A stretch of 64,000 bases of DNA from Pseudomonas entomophila (GTDB taxonomy: Bacteria > Pseudomonadota > Gammaproteobacteria > Pseudomonadales > Pseudomonadaceae), in NCBI RefSeq assembly GCF_013523125.1, contig NZ_JAAMQJ010000001.1:235314-299313 (forward strand). The letters run 5' to 3'. Made by a program: the position numbers and the translations under genes. The stretch's first letter is position 1, and each line of letters begins with the position of its first letter. The notes beneath the pieces were generated by a model. That model made no database searches and was not told the DNA's origin. It saw only the letters and a program-made list of their open reading frames with translations. Below, in pieces: positions 1 to 9,007 of this stretch.

Positions 1-998
1 GCGGCAGCAAGGTAGGTCGCCGCGTGGGCAATCGGTATTTCGCCTTCGGGGGAACCCAGCCTCTCATAAGCCAGCGCGGCATTGAGCGCCAGTTGCAGCG
101 CCTGCGGGTCGGCATTGCCGATGTCTTCGCTGGCCACTACCACCATGCGGCGGGTCACCTGGCTGACGTCGCCGCTACCGTCAAGGATGCGGGCCAGCCA
201 ATACAGGGCCGCATCAGGGTCGGAGCCCCGTAGCGACTTGTGGAAGGCTGAGAGCTGCCAGTAGAACTCGTCACCGCCCTTGTCGAACCTGCGCAGCGAT
301 GGACTGGTGGACAGCTTGGCGGACTGGCCATCGACCACGGTCTTGCCAGCGCCCGACGCCGCATTCGTCACCTGCTCAAGCAGATTGAGGAAGCGCCTGC
401 CATCGCCATCGGCAAAGCCCTTGAGCAGATCCAGCGCGTCCGCGTCCAACGTGACGCCCTGGAGATGCGGCAGTGCGCGTTCGTAGAGTTGGTTCAGTTC
501 GTCGCTGGACAGCGGTTCGAGGGTATAGACCTGCGCGCGCGAGAGCAGTGCGGAATTGACCGCCAACCCCGGATGCTCGGTCGTCCCCCCCACCAGGGTC
601 AGGAGCCCCGACTCGACATGGGGCAGCAGGGCATCCTGCTGCGCCTTGTTGAAGCGATGGATCTCATCGACGAAAAGCACCGTCGATCGACCATGGTTGT
701 CCAGTTCGGCCTGGGCCTCGTCGATGGCTTGCCGGATGTCCTTCACCCCGGCCAGCACGGCCGAGATGGCGATGAATCGGCTGTCGGTCGCACTGGCGGC
801 CAGGCGCCCTAGGGTGGTCTTGCCCACGCCTGGCGGCCCCCAGAGGATGAACGAGTGCAACTTGCCCGCCTCGAACGCGAGACGCAGCGGCTTGCCGGGG
901 CCGAGCAAGTGCCGTTGCCCGACGAATTCGTCCAGCGTCTTGGGCCGCAGGAGTTCGGCCAAGGGAGGCTTGGGCTTTGTCGTGAATAGATCGGTCAA
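1..998 (-). CDS. rarA: RarA (MgsA) replication-associated recombination ATPase, 3' end cut by window
   Basis: AAA+ ATPase related to RuvB and clamp loaders that acts at stalled replication forks. The frame is open from 998 to base 1 (332 codons). Visible: the N-terminal LRPKTLDEFVGQ stretch, Walker A GPPGVGKTT, Walker B LFVDEIHRFNK, sensor region GGTTEHPG and the start of the MgsA C-terminal domain (VVVASEDIGNADPRAL). The start is TTG at 998 with GGGAGAGGA just upstream; the encoded TDLFTTKP matches how RarA proteins normally begin. It lies 51 bp downstream of ndh on the same strand, as last visible gene of the FrmR-headed run. A chromosomal rarA usually sits near lolA/serS, so this is probably an extra ICE-borne copy. 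Confidence 0.88.
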   Translation of the reverse strand, partial: MTDLFTTKPKPPLAELLRPKTLDEFVGQRHLLGPGKPLRLAFEAGKLHSFILWGPPGVGKTTLGRLAASATDSRFIAISAVLAGVKDIRQAIDEAQAELDNHGRSTVLFVDEIHRFNKAQQDALLPHVESGLLTLVGGTTEHPGLAVNSALLSRAQVYTLEPLSSDELNQLYERALPHLQGVTLDADALDLLKGFADGDGRRFLNLLEQVTNAASGAGKTVVDGQSAKLSTSPSLRRFDKGGDEFYWQLSAFHKSLRGSDPDAALYWLARILDGSGDVSQVTRRMVVVASEDIGNADPQALQLALNAALAYERLGSPEGEIPIAHAATYLAA

Positions 999-1049
999 GT
1001 TCCTCTCCCTGGCATTTCTGATAGTTGACGTTCCGATAAGGTGGGCACC

Positions 1050-2357
1050 TCAATCCAGAGAGCCGGATTTATCCAACGCCGTGGGCTCTTTGTCGGCAAT
1101 CGCATGCATGATGATGCGAGAGCCGCGGTAGCCGATGCTGTGGTTCCATACCCAGCTCAAAGCGACACTGAGACGATTTCGCGTGCCGATCAGAAAGTAG
1201 ATGTGCGCCAGCTTCCAGATCCACCACGCAAAGGCACCACGCAGCTTCACCCGCCCCATGTCAATCACCGCCAGGCTGCGGCCGATGGTGGCCAGGTTCC
1301 CCTGATGCCGGTATTTGAAAGGCCCGTCAGCGGGCTTGCCCTTCAAACGCCGTCCAATCAGGTTAGCGACGTACTTCCCTTGCTGTTTGGCGGCCGGGGC
1401 GATGCCCGGCACGGGCTTCCCATCGGCCATGGTGCACGAGGCTGTATCGCCGATGGCGAAGACCTCCGGGCGACCGGCCACCGTCAGGTCAGGGCCAACG
1501 ACCACTCGACCAGCACGATCAGACGCAGCGCCCAACCAGCGAGCCGCGGGAGACGCCTGGACTCCGGCGGCCCAGACGATGGTCTTGGCCGAAAGGGGCT
1601 TGCCGCCATACACCACGCCGTCGGCCGAGCATTCGGTGACCGGAGTACCCAGCACGACCTCGACCCCGAGTTTTTCGAGTGCCTGGCGCGTATAGGCCGA
1701 AAGATCCTCTGGAAAGACCGACAACAGACGCGGGCCAGCCTCGATCAGTACAACCCGCGATGTGCTCGGGTCGATCGAGCGGAAGTCACGCGCCAGCGTG
1801 TCTCGTGCCAGCTCGGCGATGGTTCCGGCCAATTCAACCCCGGTGGGACCACCACCGATGATGACGAACGTCTGCAGCGCGGCACGCTGCTGAGGATCGC
1901 TCGTGCGCTCAGCTTCCTCGAAAGCCGCGAGGATTCGGCCCCGAATGGTCGTGGCATCTTCCAGCGTCTTCAACCCCGGCGCGAAAGCCCCCCATTCGTC
2001 GTGTCCGAAGTAGGCATGGGTAGCACCTGTCGCGAGCACGAGCGTGTCGTAGGTTTGCCGCATTCCATTGTTGAGAATGACCTGACGCGCGTCCTGGTCG
2101 ATACCTTCCACTTCCGCCATCAAGGTGTTCACTTCCGGGCGATTTCGGAAGAGATAGCGAATAGGCCAGGCGATCTCGGATGTCGAAAGTGACGCACCTG
2201 CGACCTGGTAAAGCAAGGGTTGGAACAGGTGATGATTGCGCCGATCGATGATCGTCACATCGACCTCGACACCAGCAAGCTGGTTGGCAACCTCGATCCC
2301 GCCGAAGCCCGCTCCGATAATGACGACGTGATGTCGGTTTTTGGAGGTCTTTGTCAT
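1050..2357 (-). CDS. ndh: Type II NADH dehydrogenase (NAD(P)/FAD-dependent)
   Basis: Single-subunit, non-proton-pumping NADH:quinone oxidoreductase at the inner membrane face. The 435-residue protein has an N-terminal FAD fold (IIGAGFGGIEVANQL, about residues 14-28), a second dinucleotide fold (IIGGGPTGVELAG, about 167-179) and a late FAD contact (VFAIGDTAS). The length is normal. It starts 16 bp after fghA stops and is followed by rarA, so it is probably cotranscribed with the formaldehyde genes. Inference: it reoxidises the NADH made by FrmA. This would duplicate nuo elsewhere in the window and any core ndh. Confidence 0.85.
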   Translation of the reverse strand: MTKTSKNRHHVVIIGAGFGGIEVANQLAGVEVDVTIIDRRNHHLFQPLLYQVAGASLSTSEIAWPIRYLFRNRPEVNTLMAEVEGIDQDARQVILNNGMRQTYDTLVLATGATHAYFGHDEWGAFAPGLKTLEDATTIRGRILAAFEEAERTSDPQQRAALQTFVIIGGGPTGVELAGTIAELARDTLARDFRSIDPSTSRVVLIEAGPRLLSVFPEDLSAYTRQALEKLGVEVVLGTPVTECSADGVVYGGKPLSAKTIVWAAGVQASPAARWLGAASDRAGRVVVGPDLTVAGRPEVFAIGDTASCTMADGKPVPGIAPAAKQQGKYVANLIGRRLKGKPADGPFKYRHQGNLATIGRSLAVIDMGRVKLRGAFAWWIWKLAHIYFLIGTRNRLSVALSWVWNHSIGYRGSRIIMHAIADKEPTALDKSGSLD

Positions 2358-2373
2358 GACCTGATCTCCTCTC

Positions 2374-3204
2374 TCAGCGTTTCAGCGCCGATGCGTGGTG
2401 TGCCATATGCTCGCCAATGAAGCTGGCAATGAAGTAGTAGCTGTGGTCGTAGCCTGGGCGCAGATTCAACGTGAGCGGGTGCCCCGTCTCGTCGCAGGCT
2501 TTGCGCAGCAGGTCGGGCTGAAGCTGGCTCTCCAGGAACTCGTCGCCCAAGCCCTGATCAACCAGCAACGGCAAACGCTCCTGCACGGTGCGAATCAGCT
2601 CCACGGTGTCGTACTGCTTCCACACTTCCCGATCGCTGCCCAGGTACGCCTCGAAGGCCTTGTGCCCCCAGGGAACCTGGGTGGGGGCGACGATGGGCGA
2701 GAAGGCCGAGACGCTTCGATAACGGCCCGGGTTGCGCAGGGCGATGACCAGAGCGCCGTGTCCTCCCATGGAATGGCCGCTGATGCTCCGCTCCGCTGTC
2801 ACGGGAAAGTGGGCCTCGATCAGCGCCGGCAATTCCTGCACGACGTAGTCGTACATCCGATGATTCGCAGCCCAGGGTTCCTGTGTGGCGTTGACGTAGA
2901 AACCCGCCCCCTGTCCGAGGTCATAGGCAGGATCGTCGGCAACGCCTTCGCCGCGAGCACTGCTATCGGGCGCGACGACGGCAATGCCATGTTCGGCCGC
3001 GTAGCGCTGGACGGCGGCCTTGGTGATGAAGTTCTGCTCGGTGCAGGTGAGGCCTGAAAGCCAGTACAGCACCGGCACCTTGCCGTGCTGTGCCTGCGGA
3101 GGCAGATAGACGCCGACCTTCATCGTGCAACCGAGCGTCGTGGATTCATGCTGATAAACGTCCTGCCAACCATCAAAGCTGGCGTGATGTTCGATGCGTT
3201 CCAT
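2374..3204 (-). CDS. fghA: S-formylglutathione hydrolase
   Basis: Hydrolyses S-formylglutathione to formate and glutathione, the last step of glutathione-dependent formaldehyde oxidation in the cytoplasm. The 276-residue esterase-D type alpha/beta hydrolase shows the oxyanion region LSGLTCTEQNF, nucleophile elbow SGHSMGGHGAL (Ser about 147), a later acid region (LLVDQGLGDEFL) and the catalytic His in YDHSYYF near the C terminus. Length is standard (275-285). It lies 58 bp after the DUF3422 gene and 16 bp before ndh on the same strand, in the same run as frmA, which supports the assignment. Confidence 0.93.
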   Translation of the reverse strand: MERIEHHASFDGWQDVYQHESTTLGCTMKVGVYLPPQAQHGKVPVLYWLSGLTCTEQNFITKAAVQRYAAEHGIAVVAPDSSARGEGVADDPAYDLGQGAGFYVNATQEPWAANHRMYDYVVQELPALIEAHFPVTAERSISGHSMGGHGALVIALRNPGRYRSVSAFSPIVAPTQVPWGHKAFEAYLGSDREVWKQYDTVELIRTVQERLPLLVDQGLGDEFLESQLQPDLLRKACDETGHPLTLNLRPGYDHSYYFIASFIGEHMAHHASALKR

Positions 3205-3262
3205 GTAGTTCTCCTATGTTCAAAGGAACGGCGCAGCTCTCGCGCGCCAGGACGGCAGCTCG

Positions 3263-4597
3263 TCAGGAAGATTTCTCTTCCGCTGCCGTGTCGCCGTGGG
3301 CGTGTCTGATCCTGCGCACGATCCACCAGATCGTCAGCATCACCGCAGGCACCAGAACCGCCATCACCGGCGCCACGCTGTCGTGAACCATCGGAATGCC
3401 CTTGAGCAAATAGCCGAGAAGACTCACGACGTAATAAGAAATTGCCGCGACCGACAGGCCTTCGACGGTTTGCTGAAGGCGCAATTGCATCTTGGCCCGG
3501 TTGTTCATCGACGCAAGCAGATCGCGGTTCTGGCGTTCAAGCTCGACGTCGATCCAGGAACGCAGCAACGCGATGGCCCGGGTCAGCTTGTCGGAGAGCT
3601 TGGTCTGGCGCTCCTTTACGGATTGGCATGTCCGCATGGCGGGAGCGATGCGACGCTGCAGGAAATCCGCCCAGGTGCAGTACCCGGATACGGCCTCTTC
3701 CGAAAGCGCTGCCAGCCTTTCCTCGACGATCTCGTAGTAGGCACGACTGGCGCCGAAGCGATAGAGATTCGCCGCAACGCCAGCTTCCAGTTCGGCAGCC
3801 AGGCCGGTCAATTCGGACAGCAGCACGTCGCTGTCGCGCCGTTCCACCAAGCTCGTACACATCTCGTCGGTGATCGCCGCAAGGCGCGACTCCATGCGCC
3901 GCAGCTCCGACGTCATCGACCGCGTCAACGGCAAGGACAGCAACGCCAAGGTACGGTAGGTCTCGATCTCCAGCAGACGTTGAGCCAGCGCACCCGCCCG
4001 CGCCGGGGTCAAATCGCGGGCAAGGACGAGGATCTGCGTCAGGCCATCCTCATCCTGTCGGAAGTCGGTGAGGATGGCGGCAGAGCCGTTCTCCACCAGC
4101 GAGTAGCACAGGCTGGCAGGATCGAAGCGATCGGCCTCCTTCTCCGTTTCCGGCGTCCATGGAAGAAGTCTCAAACGGATGCCGGATACGACCGGGCCGG
4201 GAGGAACAAATCCATGCTTGAACGGATTTTCGCCGCACGGCTCTCCCGTCTCGGAATCCAGCGAAGCGCACCAGAGATACGTTGAGAACTCGGTGTGCTT
4301 TTCACAGTGCAGGTCTCCCTCATCCCATGTCATGCCGTGAAGCGGCGTAGCGTGGTCGGGCTCGGCAACGCCGAAGCGATGAGACAACTCACTCATCGCC
4401 ATCTGATCCCTGGCCTGATCGCCTTCGGTCATGAAAGCGAGCTGCAATATGCCGCGGGGGGCCTGAATCAACAGATGCGGGCGCGCATGCACTTCACCCA
4501 CGGCCGCAGCACGATCGGCATAGGCCGGCATGCCGTACACGGTGGCGGTCGGGGCGGGTTGTACGGTCGTCGCATTGATGTTGGCCGGCTCTTGCAT
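3263..4597 (-). CDS. DUF3422 family membrane-anchored protein
   Basis: Function unknown. The 444-residue protein has a long soluble region with a helical, charge-rich middle and two hydrophobic segments at the C terminus (around SYYVVSLLGYLL and VMAVLVPAVMLTIWWIV), so it is probably anchored in the inner membrane by its tail. The N-terminal third carries the family's VHARP and MTWDEGDLHCEKHTEFSTY motifs. Start at ATG 4597 is chosen for the GAGGT eight bases upstream; an in-frame ATG at 4615 lacks such a site. It sits between the VOC gene and fghA inside the formaldehyde run, suggesting a role linked to aldehyde or thiol metabolism, but nothing in the protein shows a catalytic site. Confidence 0.8.
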   Translation of the reverse strand: MQEPANINATTVQPAPTATVYGMPAYADRAAAVGEVHARPHLLIQAPRGILQLAFMTEGDQARDQMAMSELSHRFGVAEPDHATPLHGMTWDEGDLHCEKHTEFSTYLWCASLDSETGEPCGENPFKHGFVPPGPVVSGIRLRLLPWTPETEKEADRFDPASLCYSLVENGSAAILTDFRQDEDGLTQILVLARDLTPARAGALAQRLLEIETYRTLALLSLPLTRSMTSELRRMESRLAAITDEMCTSLVERRDSDVLLSELTGLAAELEAGVAANLYRFGASRAYYEIVEERLAALSEEAVSGYCTWADFLQRRIAPAMRTCQSVKERQTKLSDKLTRAIALLRSWIDVELERQNRDLLASMNNRAKMQLRLQQTVEGLSVAAISYYVVSLLGYLLKGIPMVHDSVAPVMAVLVPAVMLTIWWIVRRIRHAHGDTAAEEKSS

Positions 4598-4643
4598 AAC
4601 GACCTCATTTCTCATTGGTTGAAAAACACGCTTCAAAGCAAAT

Positions 4644-4737
4644 GCCCGCAGCCATGCGTTTCGCACATGGCTGCGGGCCGATCTTCATGAGCAGGCACCG
4701 CTCTACACGGTCCGTCTAATAGGCTCGCCGTATAGAG
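4644..4737 (-). terminator. Two tandem hairpins in the VOC-DUF3422 gap
   Basis: In the 182-bp gap inside the formaldehyde run are a perfect 13-bp stem (arms 4644-4656 and 4666-4678, 9-nt loop) and a 10-bp stem with one mismatch (arms 4701-4710 and 4728-4737). Reading the minus strand, the strong hairpin is followed by ATTTGCTTT, only weakly U-rich. It could be a partial terminator, an attenuator or an mRNA-stability element that lowers expression of DUF3422-fghA-ndh-rarA relative to frmRA. Confidence 0.45.
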
Positions 4738-4779
4738 GCTTGTGCTGGCCCTTTCAGAACGCCCTCAGCTTCCTTGCTT

Positions 4780-5178
4780 TCAGACGAAGGTGTACGAGCA
4801 GACCTTGTTGCCCGCCGGATCACGCAGGTAGGCCGCATAGGCACCCGGCAGGTGACCACGTGCGCCAGGCTGGCCCTCGTCGGTGCCGCCTGCGGCAAGG
4901 CCGGCAGCATGGAAGGCATCCACTTCGGCGGGAGTGGCGGCCGCAAAGCCGATCGTCACGCCGTTGCTGGAGGGCGCTTCACCATTGCCCGGACGGGCGA
5001 TGATGAAAGCCGGCTTTTCGCGACCGAAAAGTACCCATCCGTTGTTGAAAGGACCGAGGTTCTTGATGCCAAGAGCACCCAGAGCGGCGTCGTAGAACGC
5101 GACCGACTTCTGAAGGTCGGCAGCGCCGATAAAAATGTGCGAAAAGATGCCATCGCCAGAAATGACAGGAGTGGACAT
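4780..5178 (-). CDS. VOC (glyoxalase/bleomycin-resistance fold) family protein
   Basis: A 132-residue vicinal-oxygen-chelate protein, typical length for one paired beta-alpha-beta-beta-beta module. It opens with HIFIGAADLQKSVAFYDAAL, the usual first strand and helix of the fold, and ends with LRDPAGNKVCSYTF, the usual last strand where metal ligands fall. Its substrate cannot be told. It starts 43 bp after frmA stops and is very likely cotranscribed. Small VOC proteins often accompany frmA in Proteobacteria, so a lactoylglutathione-lyase-like or formaldehyde-adduct role is plausible but unproven. Confidence 0.8.
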   Translation of the reverse strand: MSTPVISGDGIFSHIFIGAADLQKSVAFYDAALGALGIKNLGPFNNGWVLFGREKPAFIIARPGNGEAPSSNGVTIGFAAATPAEVDAFHAAGLAAGGTDEGQPGARGHLPGAYAAYLRDPAGNKVCSYTFV

Positions 5179-5221
5179 GATTAATTTCCTTGGTGGTTGG
5201 TGTTGAATGGGTAGTGGGCGG

Positions 5222-6355
<1,134 letters not shown>

Positions 6356-6390
6356 CTAAATTTGCCCTCACCGAGGGCACCCTGGTGCCT

Positions 6391-6666
6391 CTACCGCAGA
6401 TAGGAGCGGACGATAGAGATGGTCTCGTCAATGGACTTGTTCTGCGAATCGCTCCTGATTTCGCTACTGGGAAACTCTTCCCGCAGATAGCTCTCCAGAA
6501 CGGTTGCCATCAATCCGTTGACTGCCCCACGAACGGCCGCAAGCTGCTGAAGAATTGCAGGGCATTCCGCACCTGCATCGAGCGCTTGCTCAAGAGTCGC
6601 TACCTGACCTTTGATGCGCCGGATGCGCGTCAGGGCTTGCTTCTTTTCTTCCGGGCTGTGTGGCAT
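6391..6666 (-). CDS. frmR: Formaldehyde-sensing transcriptional repressor FrmR
   Basis: Repressor of the CsoR/RcnR family that senses formaldehyde by crosslinking its N-terminal Pro2 to Cys35 of a neighbouring subunit. The 91-residue protein has both residues (it begins MPHSPEEKK and has Cys35 in AGAECPAILQQ) plus the family stretch LAAVRGAVNGLM, close to E. coli FrmR. The start at 6666 gives exactly the family length; longer in-frame starts would run through the operator. First gene of the minus-strand run frmR-frmA-VOC-DUF3422-fghA-ndh-rarA; it should control that run and itself. Confidence 0.93.
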   Translation of the reverse strand: MPHSPEEKKQALTRIRRIKGQVATLEQALDAGAECPAILQQLAAVRGAVNGLMATVLESYLREEFPSSEIRSDSQNKSIDETISIVRSYLR

Positions 6667-6697
6667 CGAACACCTCTCTACTTGGGTACACCGCCGC

Positions 6698-6723
6698 ATT
6701 ATACAATACTCCACCATAGTATA
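6698..6723 (-). promoter_or_regulatory. FrmR operator overlapping a -10 element
   Basis: Upstream of frmR an inverted repeat at 6700-6723 has arms TATACTAT and ATTGTATA (minus strand) around a G-rich centre GGTGGAGT, the architecture of CsoR/RcnR/FrmR operators. A perfect -10 box TATAAT (complement of 6698-6703) overlaps the downstream arm, so bound FrmR would block RNA polymerase. No good -35 is visible. Confidence 0.75.
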
Positions 6724-6838
6724 TGCGGCCGAACTTCGCCACAAATTCTGTGCTCTTCGAGCACTATTACAGGCTAGTACAGATTTGTTCCCAAGAAGCG
6801 CAAAACATTCAAATCAATGAATATTTCTTGCATGTATC

Positions 6839-6909
6839 GACAGCATCGGGGCAAGTTCAAAACCGGTCAAACTGGAAAAATCTATGCGCAGATAGATATG
6901 GCCTATCTA
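6839..6909 (+). repeat. 71-bp inverted repeat, copy A
   Basis: Matches the reverse complement of 16192-16262 at 58 of 71 positions by eye, without gaps. The outer 11 bases (GACAGCATCGG) and the GTCAAACTGGA core are identical. It contains a TCTAT-N6-ATAGA inverted repeat. It lies in the gap between the frmR promoter and the nitrilase stop. It may be the end of a mobile element or a shared control region. Confidence 0.75.
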
Positions 6910-6948
6910 AGCCAACTCATCGAGCTGAAGCTATCAAGATGAGACCGG

Positions 6949-7839
6949 CTAGGCGACCTGACGACCCGAGTACCGAGCCTTCCTCAGTGCAGGCAACATC
7001 TGGCCGTCCCAGTCACGATCGACCGCAACCTGGGCCTGTTCCTGGTTTCGTTCGAGGGCTTCAACGTCCAGATCAGCAATCGCCCATGTCTGCGTGCCGC
7101 AAGTCGTCGCGAGAATGCCATCCTCCGGGAATCCGCGATCCATGGGTGCATAGATCGTGGCCTCGCCAGTATTCGTGTCCAGCGCCGGGCTCCAGTCAGC
7201 AGCTCCGGTCGTCACGGCCTGCGCGATGAACATTCGGTTCTCCAGTGCCCGCGCCATGCAGCCCACACGGACCCGGGTTGCACCTGCTTGGGTGTCGGTA
7301 CAGCTCGGGACCAGCAGCAGGCGCACTCCCGCCTCTCGCTGGGCTCGCACGGGCAATGGAAACTCACTGTCATAGCAAACAGCGATGCCGGCACGCACGC
7401 CTTTCAAATCGAACACCTTCAGTTCGTCGCCACCCTCGATGACGCCGGCGTCTTTCTCGAACCCCGTCAACTGCAATTTGTCTTGGTAGTCGCGTGTGCC
7501 GTCAGGCGCAAACCACCAAGCCCGGTTGCGGTAGCGGTCCAATCCAACCTGGGTCAAAAACGTACCGGCCTGAATGGTCATGCACAACTCGCGCGACAGG
7601 TCGGCATACAGTGCCAGCCACGCAGGCTGCAAGGCCTGCAGCGCGGCCAGAGAGGCGTTGAAATCATGGCGGATGCCAGGCTCGAACGTTGCAGCCAGTT
7701 CGAGGGATAGATACTCGGGCAACACGGCCAGTTCCGCCCCGCCACGGCGCGCCTCCTCCAGAACCAGCCGCTGCCGCGCAGCAAATGCCTCGAAGCCCGC
7801 GGGCTGACCCACTGAGTATTTCGCAACTGCTACTTTCAT
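6949..7839 (-). CDS. Carbon-nitrogen hydrolase (nitrilase superfamily)
   Basis: A 296-residue amidase/nitrilase-fold enzyme that should cleave a C-N bond of an amide or similar small substrate. The catalytic triad is visible: Glu in VLPEYLSLEL (about 43), Lys in YQDKLQLTGFEKD (about 123) and Cys in GIAVCYDSEFP (about 156). Start at ATG 7839 is chosen because it overlaps the stop of the upstream GNAT gene (ATGA) and has GGAG upstream. Last gene of a tight three-gene minus-strand cassette (SnoaL-GNAT-nitrilase) facing a LysR gene. The substrate is unknown. Confidence 0.85.
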   Translation of the reverse strand: MKVAVAKYSVGQPAGFEAFAARQRLVLEEARRGGAELAVLPEYLSLELAATFEPGIRHDFNASLAALQALQPAWLALYADLSRELCMTIQAGTFLTQVGLDRYRNRAWWFAPDGTRDYQDKLQLTGFEKDAGVIEGGDELKVFDLKGVRAGIAVCYDSEFPLPVRAQREAGVRLLLVPSCTDTQAGATRVRVGCMARALENRMFIAQAVTTGAADWSPALDTNTGEATIYAPMDRGFPEDGILATTCGTQTWAIADLDVEALERNQEQAQVAVDRDWDGQMLPALRKARYSGRQVA

Positions 7840-8444
7840 TTCGCGTTCTCCAGGGAGTGCAGCCACATCGTGAGCGTCTGCTCGGTTTCGCTCGGCTCAC
7901 CCACCTGCTTCCAGGGCAGCGTAACCTTCATGTCCGACTGCCGCACGTAGCCGCGACGGGTCCAGAAGGGGTCATTACTGCGGTAGTTGGAAGGACGCCG
8001 GAGATCGTCGTCTGCACGATCCACCGACGCGAACGATGCCCACTGCATGCCGCCCAACGAACGGGCATGCGCTTCGCGCTCGTCAAAGAAGCGATGGCCC
8101 AGGCCAAGGCCCCGGAAGGCCGGGAGCAGGACTGATTCGCCACAGTAAAACACTGCCTCCACCGGGATTCCTCGATCGGCGAACGGCACATGGAAGGCCG
8201 GCTCCGCATCGCCGAGCGGCAACCCCGTGGACGCACCCACGACCACATCATCAGCGAGCGCGAGTACCAGCAGGCTGTCTGCCGAACGGGCGTACATGGC
8301 GAGGTAGTGCTTCTCGTATTCGGTGTCGCCCTCGTACAGGTAAGGAAAGCTGCGGAAGACGCTCGCCCGCAGGCCTGCCACGGCATCGAACCATTCGGCA
8401 ATGTCCGGGCCACGACGAACCAGCACCTGCACGTCGCTGGTCAT
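7836..8444 (-). CDS. GNAT-family N-acetyltransferase
   Basis: A 202-residue acyl-CoA-dependent acetyltransferase. It shows the GNAT acetyl-CoA loop as LLPAFRGLGLGHRFFDEREAHA (residues about 115-135) and an ending with a C-terminal aromatic strand (DPFWTRRGYVRQSDMKVTLPW). Start at ATG 8444 abuts the stop of the SnoaL gene, and its stop overlaps the nitrilase start, so the three are translationally coupled. The pairing of an acyl-transferase with an amidase suggests conjugation and cleavage of one amine, but no substrate can be read from sequence. Confidence 0.8.
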   Translation of the reverse strand: MTSDVQVLVRRGPDIAEWFDAVAGLRASVFRSFPYLYEGDTEYEKHYLAMYARSADSLLVLALADDVVVGASTGLPLGDAEPAFHVPFADRGIPVEAVFYCGESVLLPAFRGLGLGHRFFDEREAHARSLGGMQWASFASVDRADDDLRRPSNYRSNDPFWTRRGYVRQSDMKVTLPWKQVGEPSETEQTLTMWLHSLENAK

Positions 8445-8445
8445 T

Positions 8446-8853
8446 TCAGGCGTCCCCTCCAACCTGTGCGATCCAGTCGCCGAGGTTGTAGTAGTTGGTG
8501 ACACGAGCGATCTTGCCATCGCGGATCTCGAAGAACGCGCCGCCCGGCAGCACGTAGCGCTGGCCCTGGGCTTCCGGCAGCCCGTCGTCCGTCACCTTGT
8601 ATTCGCCATGCACCACGTACTCCGCGCCTGCACGCAGGCCGTCGGCGCTGACCATCACCACGATCCCGCGCAGTTGCTCGCCATAGCAGCGGTCCATGCG
8701 CTGCAGGAAGGCGCGGAAGGCTTCGCGACCGACCTCACGAGCGCCCTGGTTCAAGTCGTGCGCGACGTCATCGGTCAACATTGACAGCATGGCCTCGCGG
8801 TCGCCGCGGTTGAAGGCGTCGTAGTAGGCAGTGATGAGAGTCGCAGCGTTCAT
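8446..8853 (-). CDS. SnoaL-like / nuclear transport factor 2-fold protein
   Basis: A 135-residue protein of the ketosteroid-isomerase-related fold. It has the family opening LITAYYDAFNRGDREAMLSML, then DDVAHDLNQGAREVGREAF and the closing pattern FFEIRDGKIARVTNYYNLGDW. Such proteins are small isomerases, dehydratases or accessory binders. Start at ATG 8853 is well supported because the longer frame upstream runs across the promoter and into the divergent LysR gene. First gene of the SnoaL-GNAT-nitrilase cassette, probably controlled by that LysR protein. Confidence 0.8.
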   Translation of the reverse strand: MNAATLITAYYDAFNRGDREAMLSMLTDDVAHDLNQGAREVGREAFRAFLQRMDRCYGEQLRGIVVMVSADGLRAGAEYVVHGEYKVTDDGLPEAQGQRYVLPGGAFFEIRDGKIARVTNYYNLGDWIAQVGGDA

Positions 8854-8932
8854 TCGCGTTCCTTGTTGGGTTGTTCGGAGCGGAGCATTCCGGGGTGTTG
8901 TCAGTCTGGGCAACCGCGCTCTCCTTGTATAT

Positions 8933-8972
8933 GGAATTGTTGCGATTTTATAATTCCACAATCTGGAACAAT
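8933..8972. promoter_or_regulatory. Candidate LysR operator between divergent genes
   Basis: The 154-bp gap between the SnoaL gene and the LysR gene holds two overlapping inverted repeats: GGAATT (8933-8938) with AATTCC (8952-8957), and TTCC-N7-GGAA (8954-8968). They fit the T-N11-A half-site style of LysR boxes and lie where such a regulator would control both promoters. Confidence 0.55.
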
Positions 8973-9007
8973 TAACGAGCAGCGAAACCGGCCATGAGGC
9001 GTGCGTC

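Noticed and set aside
1041..2192. 383-codon plus-strand frame opposite ndh
   Set aside because: Antisense shadow; the ndh frame on the minus strand has clear FAD motifs.
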